Below are positions 1 through 8,979 of a stretch of DNA of 64,000 nucleotides, one piece after another. A model generated the notes under the pieces. The model worked only from the letters and a program-made list of their open reading frames with translations, did no database searches and was not told where the DNA came from. The stretch covers positions 3,472,001 to 3,536,000 of the forward strand of contig NZ_CP109132.1 in NCBI RefSeq assembly GCF_035918015.1. The letters are read 5' to 3'. The position numbers and the translations under genes were made by a program. Numbering within the stretch: position 1 is the stretch's first letter; every line of letters starts with the position of its first letter. The stretch comes from Streptomyces sp. NBC_01754. Lineage in GTDB: Bacteria; Actinomycetota; Actinomycetes; Streptomycetales; Streptomycetaceae.

Positions 1-464
1 TACCCGGCGTCCTCCAGGGCCGCCCAGGCGCATTCGAGCAGAACCCGGTGCTGGGGGTCCAGGAGCCCGGCTTCCTTCGGGTTGAACCCGAAGAACTCCG
101 CGTCGAAGAGGTCGGCGTCCTCCAACACGCCTTGCGCGGGCACGTAGTCGGGGTCGTCGATCTGTTCCTGGGGGACGCCGGCCGCTGCCAGCTCCTCAGG
201 TGTGAACACGGTGACGGACTCGGTTCCCGAGCTGAGGTTGCGCCAGAAGGCCGTGGCATCGGGTGCTCCGGGGAAGCGGCACGACAGACCGATGACGGCG
301 ATCTCCAGACCGGTCGGGGCGTCCCGGGTGTCCCCGGCCCGGGAGACCTCGCGCGCCCGGGCCCCGTCCGGCCGGCTCGCGTCGTGTGCGGGCGCCTCCC
401 GCGGAGGCGAGGTCGACGGGGTGGCCGAAGCTCCGGGGGCGTGCGCGGCGGCGGTGTGCTCCAT
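1..464 (-). CDS. Type I polyketide synthase, N-terminal fragment (ketosynthase start)
   Basis: About 154 residues are visible and the gene leaves the window at base 1. After a Pro/Ala-rich, probably disordered N-terminus of about 50 residues, the start of a modular ketosynthase is clear: IAVIGLSCRFPGAPD, then FDAEFFGFNPKEA and LDPQHRVLLE. The active-site Cys lies outside the window. The ATG at 464 shares one base with the TGA of the upstream ligase-ACP gene (TGATG), so translation is probably coupled and this PKS would act on whatever the upstream ligases load. Family is sure; module composition and product cannot be seen. Confidence 0.9.
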   Translation of the reverse strand, partial: MEHTAAAHAPGASATPSTSPPREAPAHDASRPDGARAREVSRAGDTRDAPTGLEIAVIGLSCRFPGAPDATAFWRNLSSGTESVTVFTPEELAAAGVPQEQIDDPDYVPAQGVLEDADLFDAEFFGFNPKEAGLLDPQHRVLLECAWAALEDAG

Positions 465-2377
465 CAGTCGCTCTCCTCGGTCACGGTCCGCTTCCTGAGG
501 CCGCGCTTGCGCAGCAGCCGGTCCTTGCCGCGCTCCGCCGCCCCTTCCCCGCGGGACCCGGTGGTCCCGGGCGTCACCTCGGCGTCCCCCTCGCCGGCCA
601 GATGAGCGGCGAGGGAGCTGACGGTGGGGTACATCGTCAGGACCACCACCGGCAGTTCGCGGCCCCAGGTGTCGTTCAGCCTGGCCGAGAGCCTGGCGAG
701 CAGCAGGGAGTTGCCGCCGAGGTCGAAGAAGTTCTCGTCCGGGCCGATCCGGTCGCGCTCCAGGACCTCGGACCACAGTGCGGCGATCCGCCGCTCCAGA
801 TGACCTCGCGGCTCCCGCGCCGGCCCGGCGGTGGCCGAGGAGACGATCTCGGCGAGCTTGAGCCGCCGCACCTTGCCGGCGGGGCTCGTGGGGACCTCGG
901 CCATGAGGAACACCCGGCTGGGGACCTTGTGGCCGGCGACGTGTTCCGCGGCGAACTCGCGGATCTCCCGCTCGGTGACGGTCGCCCCGGTGTGGGGCAC
1001 GATCGCCACGGCGACGTCCTCGCCGAGCGTGGGGTGGGGCAGCCCGAACGCCACCGCCGTCTTGACGGCGGGGTGGCCCGTGAGCACGTCGTCGACCTCG
1101 GCCGGGGACACCTTGGAGCCACCCCGGTTGATGAGCTCCTTGCTGCGCCCGACGATGTGGAGGTAGCCGTCCTCGTCGAGCCGGCCCTCGTCGCCGGTGC
1201 GGAACCAGCCGTCGGTGAAGGCCGCCCGGTTGGCTTCCGGGTTGTGCTCGTAGCCGGCCGTCACGTTCGCACCCCGGATGGCGATCTCGCCCGACTGCCC
1301 GGGGCCGAGCAGACGTCCGGTCTCGTCCAGCACGGCGACGGGTCCGCCGACCGGGATCCCCACGGAACCGGGTTTGCGGTTGCCCGGGGGCAGCGGATTG
1401 CTGGTGACCAGTGAGCCGGCCTCGGTCATTCCGTACGCTTCCACGACCGGCGCCCGGAAGGTGTCCTCCAGCGCGTTCAGGACGGGGCCCGGCAGAGGGG
1501 CCGACGCCGAGCGGATGAACCGCAGGTCGCTGGAGGCGAGTTCGGAGGCGTGGTCTCCTGCCGCCGCGAGCAGCGCCTGGTGCATGGTGGGCACGGCGGT
1601 GTACCAGGTGGGCCGGAACTCGGTGAGCCAGTCGAAGAAGAGGCTGTCGGAGAATCCGGGGGTGCACACGATGCCGCCGCCGCCGGCCAGGGCGGCGATC
1701 AGGGTGCTGGTCAGACCGTGCGCGTGGAAGAGCGGCATGACGTTCAGGCACAGGTCGCCGCCGCCGAGGGCGAAGGCCGCGCGGGTGTTGCCTGCCGCCG
1801 CGCCCAGGTTCGCATGGGTGAGGGGGACGAGTTTGGGCTGCGCCGTGGTGCCCGACGTGTGCAGGATGAGCGCGGTCTCCTCCGGTGCGGCCCATCCGGT
1901 GCGGGGGGCGGGCGCCGATTCGGTCGGGGAGCGCAGGCCGAACGTCCCGGCCGGGCCGGACGCGTCGGGTACGAGCTCGATGATCCGGATGCCGCGCTCC
2001 TTGGCCACGGCGACGGCCGACGAGTCGCTGCCCTCCTCGACGAGCAGCGCGTCCGTGCCCATGTCGTCGAGGTAGAACGCGAACTCCTGCTCCTTGTAAG
2101 CCGGGTTGAGCGGGGCGGCGGTGGCGTGGGCGGCCACCGCGAGGAAGGCGAGCGCCAGTTCGGGGCCGTTGGGCAGGACGAGGGCGACCCGGCTGCCACG
2201 GCCCACCCCGAGACCGGCCAGGGTCCGGCCGGTCAGCGCGACGCGGTCCCGCAGCTGTCGGTAGCCGGTCGGCCGCCGCCCCGGCGCGTGGAGGGCGGCG
2301 GCGTCGGGGCGCAGCGCCGCCTGGTGGTCGAGCAACTGCCCGAGATGGGTGAAGGGCTGGTGCGGTGTGCCGGTCAT
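464..2377 (-). CDS. Acyl/aminoacyl-AMP ligase fused to a C-terminal acyl carrier domain
   Basis: 637 residues. The first ~530 form an ANL-family adenylating enzyme: the P-loop LHTSGTTAQPKLVPLTH, the AYGMTEAG region, the hinge segment FRTGDEGRLDEDGYLHIVGR and the C-terminal SPAGKVRRLKL with the catalytic Lys. The last ~75 residues are a carrier domain with the phosphopantetheine site in LGGNSLL. It should adenylate a carboxylate and load it onto its own carrier arm as substrate for the PKS that follows with a one-base overlap. The ATG at 2377 overlaps the stop of the preceding small ORF (ATGA). The open frame runs further upstream, but homology begins only at this ATG. The substrate cannot be read from sequence. 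Confidence 0.88.
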   Translation of the reverse strand: MTGTPHQPFTHLGQLLDHQAALRPDAAALHAPGRRPTGYRQLRDRVALTGRTLAGLGVGRGSRVALVLPNGPELALAFLAVAAHATAAPLNPAYKEQEFAFYLDDMGTDALLVEEGSDSSAVAVAKERGIRIIELVPDASGPAGTFGLRSPTESAPAPRTGWAAPEETALILHTSGTTAQPKLVPLTHANLGAAAGNTRAAFALGGGDLCLNVMPLFHAHGLTSTLIAALAGGGGIVCTPGFSDSLFFDWLTEFRPTWYTAVPTMHQALLAAAGDHASELASSDLRFIRSASAPLPGPVLNALEDTFRAPVVEAYGMTEAGSLVTSNPLPPGNRKPGSVGIPVGGPVAVLDETGRLLGPGQSGEIAIRGANVTAGYEHNPEANRAAFTDGWFRTGDEGRLDEDGYLHIVGRSKELINRGGSKVSPAEVDDVLTGHPAVKTAVAFGLPHPTLGEDVAVAIVPHTGATVTEREIREFAAEHVAGHKVPSRVFLMAEVPTSPAGKVRRLKLAEIVSSATAGPAREPRGHLERRIAALWSEVLERDRIGPDENFFDLGGNSLLLARLSARLNDTWGRELPVVVLTMYPTVSSLAAHLAGEGDAEVTPGTTGSRGEGAAERGKDRLLRKRGLRKRTVTEESD

Positions 2378-2709
2378 GAGCGCTCGCTTCCCTCGTGTGC
2401 GGTGCCCAGCAGGAAGAGTTCGACGTCGGCCCGGGCGCCCGACGGCCGTGTTCCACGGGCTCCGGTCCGCACCCGCACGGACCGCGGCCGGCCGGAGGTG
2501 TCGAACGGGTGGAGGACGGGGGCGGCACCGTCCGGTCCGTCCCCGCTCTCGCCGCCCGGTCCGGTCGGGAGCCGGTCCGCCCGGGGTGCGGCGGCCCCGC
2601 GCGGCGCCCGCCCGGGGGGTGCGGGGTGCGGCCGTTCCCCCGTCCGCGACCCGCTCCGGCAGGGCCGGTGCTCCGCGGGCGGCCGGTTCACCCGGGCCCG
2701 GCCGCGCAT
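2374..2709 (-). CDS. Small unknown ORF inside the ligase/PKS operon
   Basis: 111 residues, unrecognised, rich in Arg, Pro and Gly; the C-terminal third looks more protein-like (contains ADVELFLLGTA). Support is positional: the ATG at 2709 lies 22 bases inside the end of the DapB-like gene, and the stop overlaps the next start as ATGA, the coupling used throughout this operon. Third codon positions are almost all G or C, as in neighbouring genes. It fills the only sizeable gap in the operon. It could still be a chance open frame in GC-rich DNA. Confidence 0.45.
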   Translation of the reverse strand: MRGRARVNRPPAEHRPCRSGSRTGERPHPAPPGRAPRGAAAPRADRLPTGPGGESGDGPDGAAPVLHPFDTSGRPRSVRVRTGARGTRPSGARADVELFLLGTAHEGSERS

Positions 2710-3410
2710 ACGACGTCCTCCAGGGAGTACACGCCGGGCGGCGCGCCGGCGGCGAACCGCACCGCGCGCAGGATGCCCGGCAGGAACGCCGCCCGGTCGG
2801 CGACGCGGTGCAGCACCTCGACGTGCTCTCCGGCGCCCGCGGCCAGCACCCGGTGTTCGCTGACCGCGTCACCCATCCGGAACGCGCCGACCTCGGGTTC
2901 CCGTCGGCCCGGCCGCCCCGGGCGCCACTGGTCGGCGAGGAAGCGGGCGGTGGTGCTGGGGCGGTCGCGCTTGCCCGCGAAGTGCACGTCCACGACACCC
3001 GCGTCCCAGCTCTCGTCGACCTGCTCGGAGAGGTCCCGTACGAACCGGGCCAGGGCCGTCAGCGCGAGGCTGAAGTTGGCGGCGACGACCACGGCACGGG
3101 CGCGAGCCGCCTCGGCGGCCAGCGCGTACTCGGCCTCGCCGAGACCACTGGTGCCGATGACCAGGGGACATGAGGTGGTGAGCGCCTGCCGCAGCAGCGC
3201 GGCGGTGGCCTCGCGCGCCGTGAAGTCCACCACGACCGGCCGCGTCCCGGGTATGTCGGCGAGGTCGGTGACCACCCGTACCCGGCCGGCGGCGGCGCTC
3301 CGGAGGGTGTGCCGGGCCGTGAGACGCATTCCGGGAGCGCGCTCGACCGCGTCGGCGATCAGGTTCGCCATACGGCCGTTGCGTCCGCAGACCACCGTGG
3401 GGATCGTCAC
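2688..3410 (-). CDS. DapB-like (dihydrodipicolinate reductase family) oxidoreductase
   Basis: 240 residues, close to the usual DapB length. Seen: dinucleotide-binding start VVCGRNGRMANLI, VVVDFT (59-64), GTSGL (86-90), ANFSLAL (111-117), and the catalytic segment with His143 and Lys147, matching the acid/base His and Lys of DapB. The substrate loop PSGTA of true DapB reads PSTTA (151-155). The C-terminal EHRV...HRVADR..F pattern is also DapB-like. Family members reduce a cyclic unsaturated imine with NAD(P)H. Here the gene sits between an ACAD-like gene (4-base overlap) and carrier-loading ligases, so I infer reduction of an imine or conjugated double bond in a natural-product intermediate rather than lysine synthesis. 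Confidence 0.82.
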   Translation of the reverse strand: MTIPTVVCGRNGRMANLIADAVERAPGMRLTARHTLRSAAAGRVRVVTDLADIPGTRPVVVDFTAREATAALLRQALTTSCPLVIGTSGLGEAEYALAAEAARARAVVVAANFSLALTALARFVRDLSEQVDESWDAGVVDVHFAGKRDRPSTTARFLADQWRPGRPGRREPEVGAFRMGDAVSEHRVLAAGAGEHVEVLHRVADRAAFLPGILRAVRFAAGAPPGVYSLEDVVCAAGPG

Positions 3411-4390
3411 GACCGCCCGTCCTTCGACAGCAGGCCCATCCGGCGGGCCAGTTCACCGCCGGCCATGCGCCGGCCGCCGAACCACGCCTGGACGGTGTCG
3501 GCCGGCCAGTCGGTGGCGCCGACCGCGCTGTACTCCAGCCCGAGCTCGGTGCTCATGTCCTCGGCGACCCGCACGGTGCGGTGCAGCAGGTCGGTCGAGG
3601 CGAGCAGGACGGCGGCGACGGAGGTACCGCCGGACTCCTCCCCCTTGAAGTCCGCCCCGAAGCTGGCGAGGGCCACCGCCAGCGATACCTCGATCTCAAG
3701 CCTGCTCAGCTCGTGCGCGAGGTACTGCGAGGTGCTGAGCGCCTCGGTGCCGCTGCCGGTGAGCGCGAGCTCGCGCCGCAGATCGGCGACGACCCGGGCG
3801 CTCCAGGTGAGCGAGCGCCGGGAGAACTCCCAGGCGTAGGCGTCGAGCACCGGAGCCAGGGGACCCTCAGGAGTCCAGGACACCGGGTGGGACAGGGCGC
3901 CCTCCCCCACGGTCACGCCGTCCAGCTCGATCCATCCCCAGCCGTCGGCGCGCCCGGCACCGTACCGCCGCAGCCCGTCGAGGGTGTGCGGCAGCAGCGC
4001 GAGCCGCGTGGGGTCCCCGTCCGCGGCCCGCAGCGGGACGAGTGAGAGCTCCGCGTCCTCGGGCGCGTACCGGAAACGTCCCGTCAGCGTCAGCCGGCCG
4101 TCGCCGGACCGCTCGGCGCGGACGGCGGGGGCGGACAGCGCGAATTCGCTGTTGGGTGTGAACAGACCCAGTGCCGCCCGTTGTTCACCCGAACGTACGC
4201 GGGATACGTGGCCTCCGGGGTCGTGCGGGAACAGGTCGAGCAGGGGCAGGACGGCCAGGAGGTGCTCGGTCCGCGCGGCTGCCTCGGCGAACGGTCCGGC
4301 CGCCCAGATCTCGTCGAGCTCCCGCCGACGCGTGTCGACCGCGGCCGGCGGCGGGCCGGCCCCGGGTGCCGTCTCGTGTGCGACGCTCAC
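3407..4390 (-). CDS. Degenerate acyl-CoA dehydrogenase-like protein
   Basis: 327 residues, shorter than the ~380 of typical ACADs and poor in standard motifs. The C-terminal half has the helical ACAD look (LSTSQYLAHELSRLEIEVSLA, then TELGLEYSA, ending GGRRMAGGELARRMG). The segment where ACADs usually carry the YEGT catalytic Glu reads MAGG. It lies 12 bases after the ACP gene and overlaps the DapB-like start by 4 bases. It may be a partner subunit of the full-length ACAD at 6148-7344, or a flavoprotein acting on carrier-bound substrates. Function is inferred from context only. Confidence 0.65.
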   Translation of the reverse strand: MSVAHETAPGAGPPPAAVDTRRRELDEIWAAGPFAEAAARTEHLLAVLPLLDLFPHDPGGHVSRVRSGEQRAALGLFTPNSEFALSAPAVRAERSGDGRLTLTGRFRYAPEDAELSLVPLRAADGDPTRLALLPHTLDGLRRYGAGRADGWGWIELDGVTVGEGALSHPVSWTPEGPLAPVLDAYAWEFSRRSLTWSARVVADLRRELALTGSGTEALSTSQYLAHELSRLEIEVSLAVALASFGADFKGEESGGTSVAAVLLASTDLLHRTVRVAEDMSTELGLEYSAVGATDWPADTVQAWFGGRRMAGGELARRMGLLSKDGRS

Positions 4391-4402
4391 AGCTCTCCTC
4401 GC

Positions 4403-4663
4403 TCAGACGTGGGCGCGGACGAACCGCGCGATGGAGTCGACGGACATGAGGTGCCGGGGGTCGGCCTCGGGGTCGACGACCGCGCCGAAGCGCTGGGCCA
4501 GTGCCTCCATGAGGTTGATGTAGCCGATGGAGTTGACCCCGGCACTGTCCAGCGATCCGTCTGCGGCCCGCAGGTCGGCGACGGTCACCACCCGTCCGGT
4601 GGCCACTTCCACGAGCTTCTCGATCTGTTCGCGCAGACCGGTGTCGATGCCTTCGTCGGTCAT
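4403..4663 (-). CDS. Discrete acyl carrier protein
   Basis: 86 residues starting at ATG 4663 (MTDEGIDTGL). The phosphopantetheine serine is Ser45 in GVNSIGYINL, followed by the helix III pattern SVDSIARFVRAHV. It would be a free carrier holding an acyl or aminoacyl thioester while the flanking ACADs and DapB-like reductase act. It follows the stand-alone ligase by 40 bases, its likely loader. The open frame extends upstream of this ATG into the ligase gene without ACP homology, so the short start was chosen. Confidence 0.9.
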   Translation of the reverse strand: MTDEGIDTGLREQIEKLVEVATGRVVTVADLRAADGSLDSAGVNSIGYINLMEALAQRFGAVVDPEADPRHLMSVDSIARFVRAHV

Positions 4664-4703
4664 GTGTGTCCGTCCGTCCTGTACGAGGCACGCGGCGTGC
4701 GTG

Positions 4704-6155
4704 CTAGGGCGTTTCGGTGACGAGCCCGCGCAGTTCGGCCAGCCGGACCTTGCCGGCCGACGACCTGGGAATGGCCGGTAGAAGGGTGATCCGGCCGGGC
4801 ACCTTGTAGGGGGCGAGCCTCGCCCGGCAGGCGTTGACGACATCGGCGCGGTCGAGGCTGCCGCAGACCACGGCGTGCAGCACCGTCTCGCCCCGCGCGT
4901 CCTGGTCGGCGAAGACCGCGGTGTCGCGCACCCCGTCGACGGCGAGCACCACCCGCTCGATCTCGGTGGGGTCGACCTTGCGTCCGGCGAGGTTGACGGG
5001 CCCGCCGAGCCGCCCGGTGACGTACAGCCGGTCCTGGCGGATCAGGCCACGGTCACCGGTGCGGTAGTAGCCCTCGGAGTCCAGCCGCTTCTCCAGGCCG
5101 CCGGGGACGTTGAGGTAGCAGGTGGCCATCGACGGGGTGCGCACCCGGATCTCCGACCCGCCGTCCTCGTGCGGAACGATCCGCAGGGACACGCCGGGCA
5201 GCGCGGTACCGAGGCCCTCGGTGTGGCCGGGGTCCCGCTCGAAGGTGCAGGGGCCGGTCTCGGCGATGCCGTAGTAGTCGGCGATCCGCACGCGGTAGCG
5301 GGACTCGAAGGCTTCCCGGACGGCGGGATCGAGCACCGCGGCGGCGGACACGGCCAGACGCAGATCCGAGAACGCGTCGGGCCCGGGGGCGGGAGCCTCG
5401 GCCAGCAGCCGGTAGACGAGCGGGAAGGCCACCAGCCGGGTGGCTGCCGAGCGGCGCAGGGCCTTCGCGATGCCGTCGGACGTGGGGAGACCGCGGTGGA
5501 CGTGGAGTTCGGCGCCGACGAGGAAGACGGGCAGCAGTGAGGTGTTGAAGGCCAGTCCGTTGGTGAACGCGGCCAGGCAGAGCACCCGGTCGCCGGCGAC
5601 GAGTCCGGTGCCCGACGTCCAGTTGAGTGCCGCGCCGTGCACGGCCGTGTGCGAGAACTCCAGGCACTTGGGGGCACCGGTGGTACCCGAGGTGAACCGG
5701 CAGGTGGCGGTCGTCTGCCGGGGCTCGGGCCGCTCGACGTCGGGGCCGGGGTCCGTCGGCCGCGCCAGGACATGGCGGCTGCCGGGCACCGGCACGAGGC
5801 CGGACGGAAGCGGGAAACGGCCGGGCCTGTCGGTGAGGAAGGCGTCGACGCCGCTGCTGTCCCTGATGCCCTGGAGCTCCGTGGCACCGAACTGCGGGTC
5901 CACGAGGAACGGCAGGCGTCCGGCGACGAGCAGGGCGTAGTACGAGATCAGGTGGTCGGCGCTGTTGGCGGCGTGCAGGGCGATCCGGTACTCGTCGGGC
6001 CGGAGCAGATCTCCCAGTACGCGGGCCCGGCCGGTCACCCGGTCGGCGAACTGTCCGTACGTCAGCTCCTCGTCTGAGTCGACGACGGCCCGCCGCCCGG
6101 CGTGCTCCGCGCAGGAGGCGAGGAAGACCTCGCCCAGCGGCGGCTGCTCAGCCAC
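4704..6155 (-). CDS. Stand-alone acyl/aminoacyl-AMP ligase
   Basis: 483 residues, ANL superfamily. Seen: P-loop RFTSGTTGAPKCLEF, the YYGIAETGP motif, GYYRTGDRGLI and a C-terminal SSAGKVRLAEL with the catalytic Lys. No carrier domain is attached; the next gene is a free ACP, the expected acceptor. The GTG start at 6155 overlaps the end of the ACAD gene by 8 bases; the open frame upstream only shadows that gene. The trio ligase, ACP and ACAD resembles loading-and-oxidation cassettes such as those that turn carrier-bound proline into pyrrole, but whether the substrate is an amino acid cannot be told. Confidence 0.87.
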   Translation of the reverse strand: MAEQPPLGEVFLASCAEHAGRRAVVDSDEELTYGQFADRVTGRARVLGDLLRPDEYRIALHAANSADHLISYYALLVAGRLPFLVDPQFGATELQGIRDSSGVDAFLTDRPGRFPLPSGLVPVPGSRHVLARPTDPGPDVERPEPRQTTATCRFTSGTTGAPKCLEFSHTAVHGAALNWTSGTGLVAGDRVLCLAAFTNGLAFNTSLLPVFLVGAELHVHRGLPTSDGIAKALRRSAATRLVAFPLVYRLLAEAPAPGPDAFSDLRLAVSAAAVLDPAVREAFESRYRVRIADYYGIAETGPCTFERDPGHTEGLGTALPGVSLRIVPHEDGGSEIRVRTPSMATCYLNVPGGLEKRLDSEGYYRTGDRGLIRQDRLYVTGRLGGPVNLAGRKVDPTEIERVVLAVDGVRDTAVFADQDARGETVLHAVVCGSLDRADVVNACRARLAPYKVPGRITLLPAIPRSSAGKVRLAELRGLVTETP

Positions 6156-7344
6156 GGCGCCTCCCCGGAGCGGCGGCGACGGCGGGCGCGTCGAGTTCGG
6201 CACGGCAGGCCATGGAGTGGTTGGCGACGGTGAGCATGGTGGTCTGGCTGCCGCCGGACATCCGGAAGCCGCGGAGCTGGGCGTGGGCGCGCAGCGCCGT
6301 GCTGTCCCACATGTATCCGGCGCCGCCCTCCAGGTCCGTGGCCAGCCAGGCCAGTTCGGTGGCCTTCTCCACGCAGAACCACTTGAGTTCGGCGATCTCC
6401 GGCACGGTGCTGCCACCCTCGGTCAGCCGCAGGAAACACTCGGCGAGACCGGCTTCCATCAGCTCCTGGTCGGCGCGGGCGCGGGCCAGGGCGTGTGCGT
6501 TGACCGGCCAGCGCGACAGCGGCCGGCCGCCGAGTTCCCGTTCGGTGGTGTGGCGGACCAGGTGCTCCAGCAGCAGGCGGTGGGTGAAGAAGGCGTCGGC
6601 TGCGATGAGGAACCGCATCCGTGACATCACCCGGTTCCAGCGCATCAGCTGGCTGATGCCGCGCCGTGAGATCACCTGGCGGACCGGCACCCTGGCCGCG
6701 TCGAACTCCACCAGCGCGGAGTCCACGGAGCGGGTGCCGAACTTGTCGTAGACCTCGGTCACCCGCACGCCGGGCGTGGCCTTCTCGACCAGGACGACGG
6801 CCGGTTCGCCGTCCAGCTGGACGCTGACGAAGCACAGGTCGGCGTTGGCGCCGTTGATCACGAACTTCTTGCGGCCGGTCACCACCACCTGGTCGCCCTC
6901 GGTGACGGCCGTGGCCGGTTCCCTCTCGGAGGGATCGGTGTCGCACTGGCAGGCCACCAGCTCGCCCGAGACCAGCCCGGGGAGGAACCGGTCGCGCAGC
7001 TCGTCGTCCTGGGCGGAGACCAGCCAGTCGCAGGCGATCTCGTTCTGTACGTGCATGCCCAGGGCGAGTCCGCCGTCACCGACCCCGGCCAGGGCCTCGC
7101 CGAGCACCAGCGCGCCGAGCAGGCCGAGCCCCTGGCCGGAGAACTCGACCGGGAGCGACACCCCCATGAGCCCGCGACGGGCCAGTTCGCGCCAGGCGTC
7201 CTTGCGGATGTGCCCGCCGGGGGCGGTCCGCCACTGGTCCAGCCATTGCGGGGTGAGGCAGTCCGACGCCCGCCGGGACAGGTCCCGGTGCGCCTCGGTC
7301 AGCCGTGGGGTCAGGATGCTGTTGCTCACCATGGAGATGGACAC
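6148..7344 (-). CDS. Acyl-CoA dehydrogenase family flavoprotein lacking the usual catalytic Glu
   Basis: 398 residues, full ACAD length. Seen: N-terminal helical domain, QCDTDPSERE where ACADs have their first FAD-contact loop, GRKKFVINGANADLCFV (middle domain), and the C-terminal helical bundle ending GGAGYMWDSTALRAHAQLRG then RMSGGSQTTML. In MCAD-type enzymes the catalytic base is the Glu of a YEGT motif; here that place reads SGGS. Some ACAD subfamilies place the base elsewhere, so this does not prove inactivity. It is the second gene of the operon, 33 bases after the SagB-like gene, and overlaps the ligase by 8. Probable role: desaturation or other flavin chemistry on an ACP-bound substrate. 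Confidence 0.82.
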   Translation of the reverse strand: MSISMVSNSILTPRLTEAHRDLSRRASDCLTPQWLDQWRTAPGGHIRKDAWRELARRGLMGVSLPVEFSGQGLGLLGALVLGEALAGVGDGGLALGMHVQNEIACDWLVSAQDDELRDRFLPGLVSGELVACQCDTDPSEREPATAVTEGDQVVVTGRKKFVINGANADLCFVSVQLDGEPAVVLVEKATPGVRVTEVYDKFGTRSVDSALVEFDAARVPVRQVISRRGISQLMRWNRVMSRMRFLIAADAFFTHRLLLEHLVRHTTERELGGRPLSRWPVNAHALARARADQELMEAGLAECFLRLTEGGSTVPEIAELKWFCVEKATELAWLATDLEGGAGYMWDSTALRAHAQLRGFRMSGGSQTTMLTVANHSMACRAELDAPAVAAAPGRRRG

Positions 7345-7377
7345 ACCGCTCTCTGTGATCGTGGTGAACGGCGGGGA

Positions 7378-8979
7378 TCAGCTGTGGAGTGCCGGCCCGA
7401 GACCGTGGCTGTGGGCGATCGGCGCGCGGTCCCACTTGACCGCGGTTTCGTCGGGCCGGCCGCACGCCAGGACGTAGATGACTTCCTCGTGTCCGTCGAG
7501 TCCCACCAGTCGGGAGACCAGACCGGTGTCGAAGCCGCCCAGGCAGGTGATGCCGATACGCTGCCCGGCGGCGGCGAGACAGAGCCGCTGCGCGGCGCTC
7601 GCGGCGTGGTGGTGGAGCTCGGCCAGCGCCTGGCGGCCCCGGGTCCCGAGCAGCGGCCCCACGGGGGCGTGCAGTACGAGAAGCAGCGCCGCGGAGCGGA
7701 CCACGGCCTGGTTCATGCAGGACGCGACGACCGCCTCCTCCGTCCCCCCGTCGCCACGCACGGGGTGCAGGGCATGCCGGTCGGGTGTGTAGGCGTAGCT
7801 GCCCGGCGCGATGCCCTCGACGGAGCGGACGAGGACGCGCAGGGCGGCCCGCGGCCCGTCCGCGCAGTCCGTCACGGTCTCCTGACGGAGCTCGGCCAGG
7901 ACATGGCCGAACGCCTCCTCACCGAGGGCCGTCGGCAGAAACCCCTTCGCGGAGGCGCGGGTCAGCGCCAGGTGCGCGAAGACGGCACGGCGGCCGTCCG
8001 AGCGGCTGTGGTCGGCCCCGGCGAGTCCGACCGCCGCCGCACCGGATTCGTCCGGTGTCCCCGGCTCGCCGAGCGGGCCGGGCCCTTGGGCGGGCGCCTG
8101 CGGGATGTCGGCCACCGTGCGTGAACTGCCGTACCGGCGGGGCATGTCGTCCTGGCGGTGGAAGGTGCTGACGGACCGCACCGACCGCCATGCCTCCTGC
8201 TCCGCCGGCCCCGGTTCCTCGCGGCGTGTGCCGTCGCCGTAGCGCCAGACCGGTACGGCGAAGGGGTTGGCGACGGCGCCGAGCGCGGCGGGCGCCACCT
8301 TCGGCGAGGCGGTCAGCGTGATGAGGGCCTGCGGCTCACGGCACCGCCCGGTGAGTCCGAGCGCCTCGGCCGCGGTGGCCCGGTCGAATCGCAGGTGCGT
8401 GACCGGCAGGAACCCGGCGCCCTCGGCGGCCAAGGCGATGTTGGTCGCGGCGTGCGCACCGTCGAGATGGGTGTAGAGGTACCCCCTGCACCCGTACTTG
8501 CGCATGGAGGTCCACGGCCTGCCGACGACCGCGACCACGGCGTCCGGTTGCGGGGCCGGGGCCGGTGGAACGGTCACCAGCGGGTCCAGTACACCCTGTT
8601 CGACCGTCCCGATCCGGCGCAGACAGCAACCGGCCACCTCGTAGTCGTACAACTCGTAGGCCGTGGCGCCACGAAGGGCGACGAGCAACTCGAAGGGATA
8701 GAGCGCTCCGGCGGACGGTGTGGTGCGCGCCCGCATCAGGGCCCGGCCCTTGGTGATCACGGCACCGGCGCGTTCGCCGTATCCGAGCCCGAGCACCTTG
8801 GAGACCGCGGCCCACGACGAGGGGATCTCCGGCGTCGCTGCCCGGCCGGCCCCGGCGACGGCCGTGTCCCCGGCAGCCTGGGGTTGGGCGCGCAGCCGTG
8901 TTTCCTCCCAGAACCGTGTGAGAAGCGGGTCGAGACGTTCATCGAGGTCTGTGCCGCTCCTCGTTTCCACGGTGCTCAC
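7378..8979 (-). CDS. SagB-type nitroreductase-family oxidoreductase with two nitroreductase-like halves
   Basis: 533 residues from a GTG at 8979, chosen because a purine-rich GGGGGGAA lies just upstream and the extra N-terminus of the longer frame has no homology. The N-terminal half holds RARTTPSAGALYPFELLVAL, the FMN-phosphate signature of SagB/McbC-like dehydrogenases. The C-terminal half repeats the fold (AFAHLALTRAS..GFLPTALG, later LAAAGQRIGITCLGG). SagB-like enzymes oxidise azolines to azoles or dehydrogenate other thioester- or peptide-bound substrates. It is the first gene of the operon that runs to the window edge. No azoline-forming enzyme is visible here, so the substrate is open. 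Confidence 0.8.
   Translation of the reverse strand: MSTVETRSGTDLDERLDPLLTRFWEETRLRAQPQAAGDTAVAGAGRAATPEIPSSWAAVSKVLGLGYGERAGAVITKGRALMRARTTPSAGALYPFELLVALRGATAYELYDYEVAGCCLRRIGTVEQGVLDPLVTVPPAPAPQPDAVVAVVGRPWTSMRKYGCRGYLYTHLDGAHAATNIALAAEGAGFLPVTHLRFDRATAAEALGLTGRCREPQALITLTASPKVAPAALGAVANPFAVPVWRYGDGTRREEPGPAEQEAWRSVRSVSTFHRQDDMPRRYGSSRTVADIPQAPAQGPGPLGEPGTPDESGAAAVGLAGADHSRSDGRRAVFAHLALTRASAKGFLPTALGEEAFGHVLAELRQETVTDCADGPRAALRVLVRSVEGIAPGSYAYTPDRHALHPVRGDGGTEEAVVASCMNQAVVRSAALLLVLHAPVGPLLGTRGRQALAELHHHAASAAQRLCLAAAGQRIGITCLGGFDTGLVSRLVGLDGHEEVIYVLACGRPDETAVKWDRAPIAHSHGLGPALHS

Noticed and set aside
386..2863. Long plus-strand open frames opposite the ligase-ACP gene (to 437 residues)
   Set aside because: They are antisense shadows caused by GC-rich third positions; no motifs, and the minus frame has full ANL and carrier motifs.
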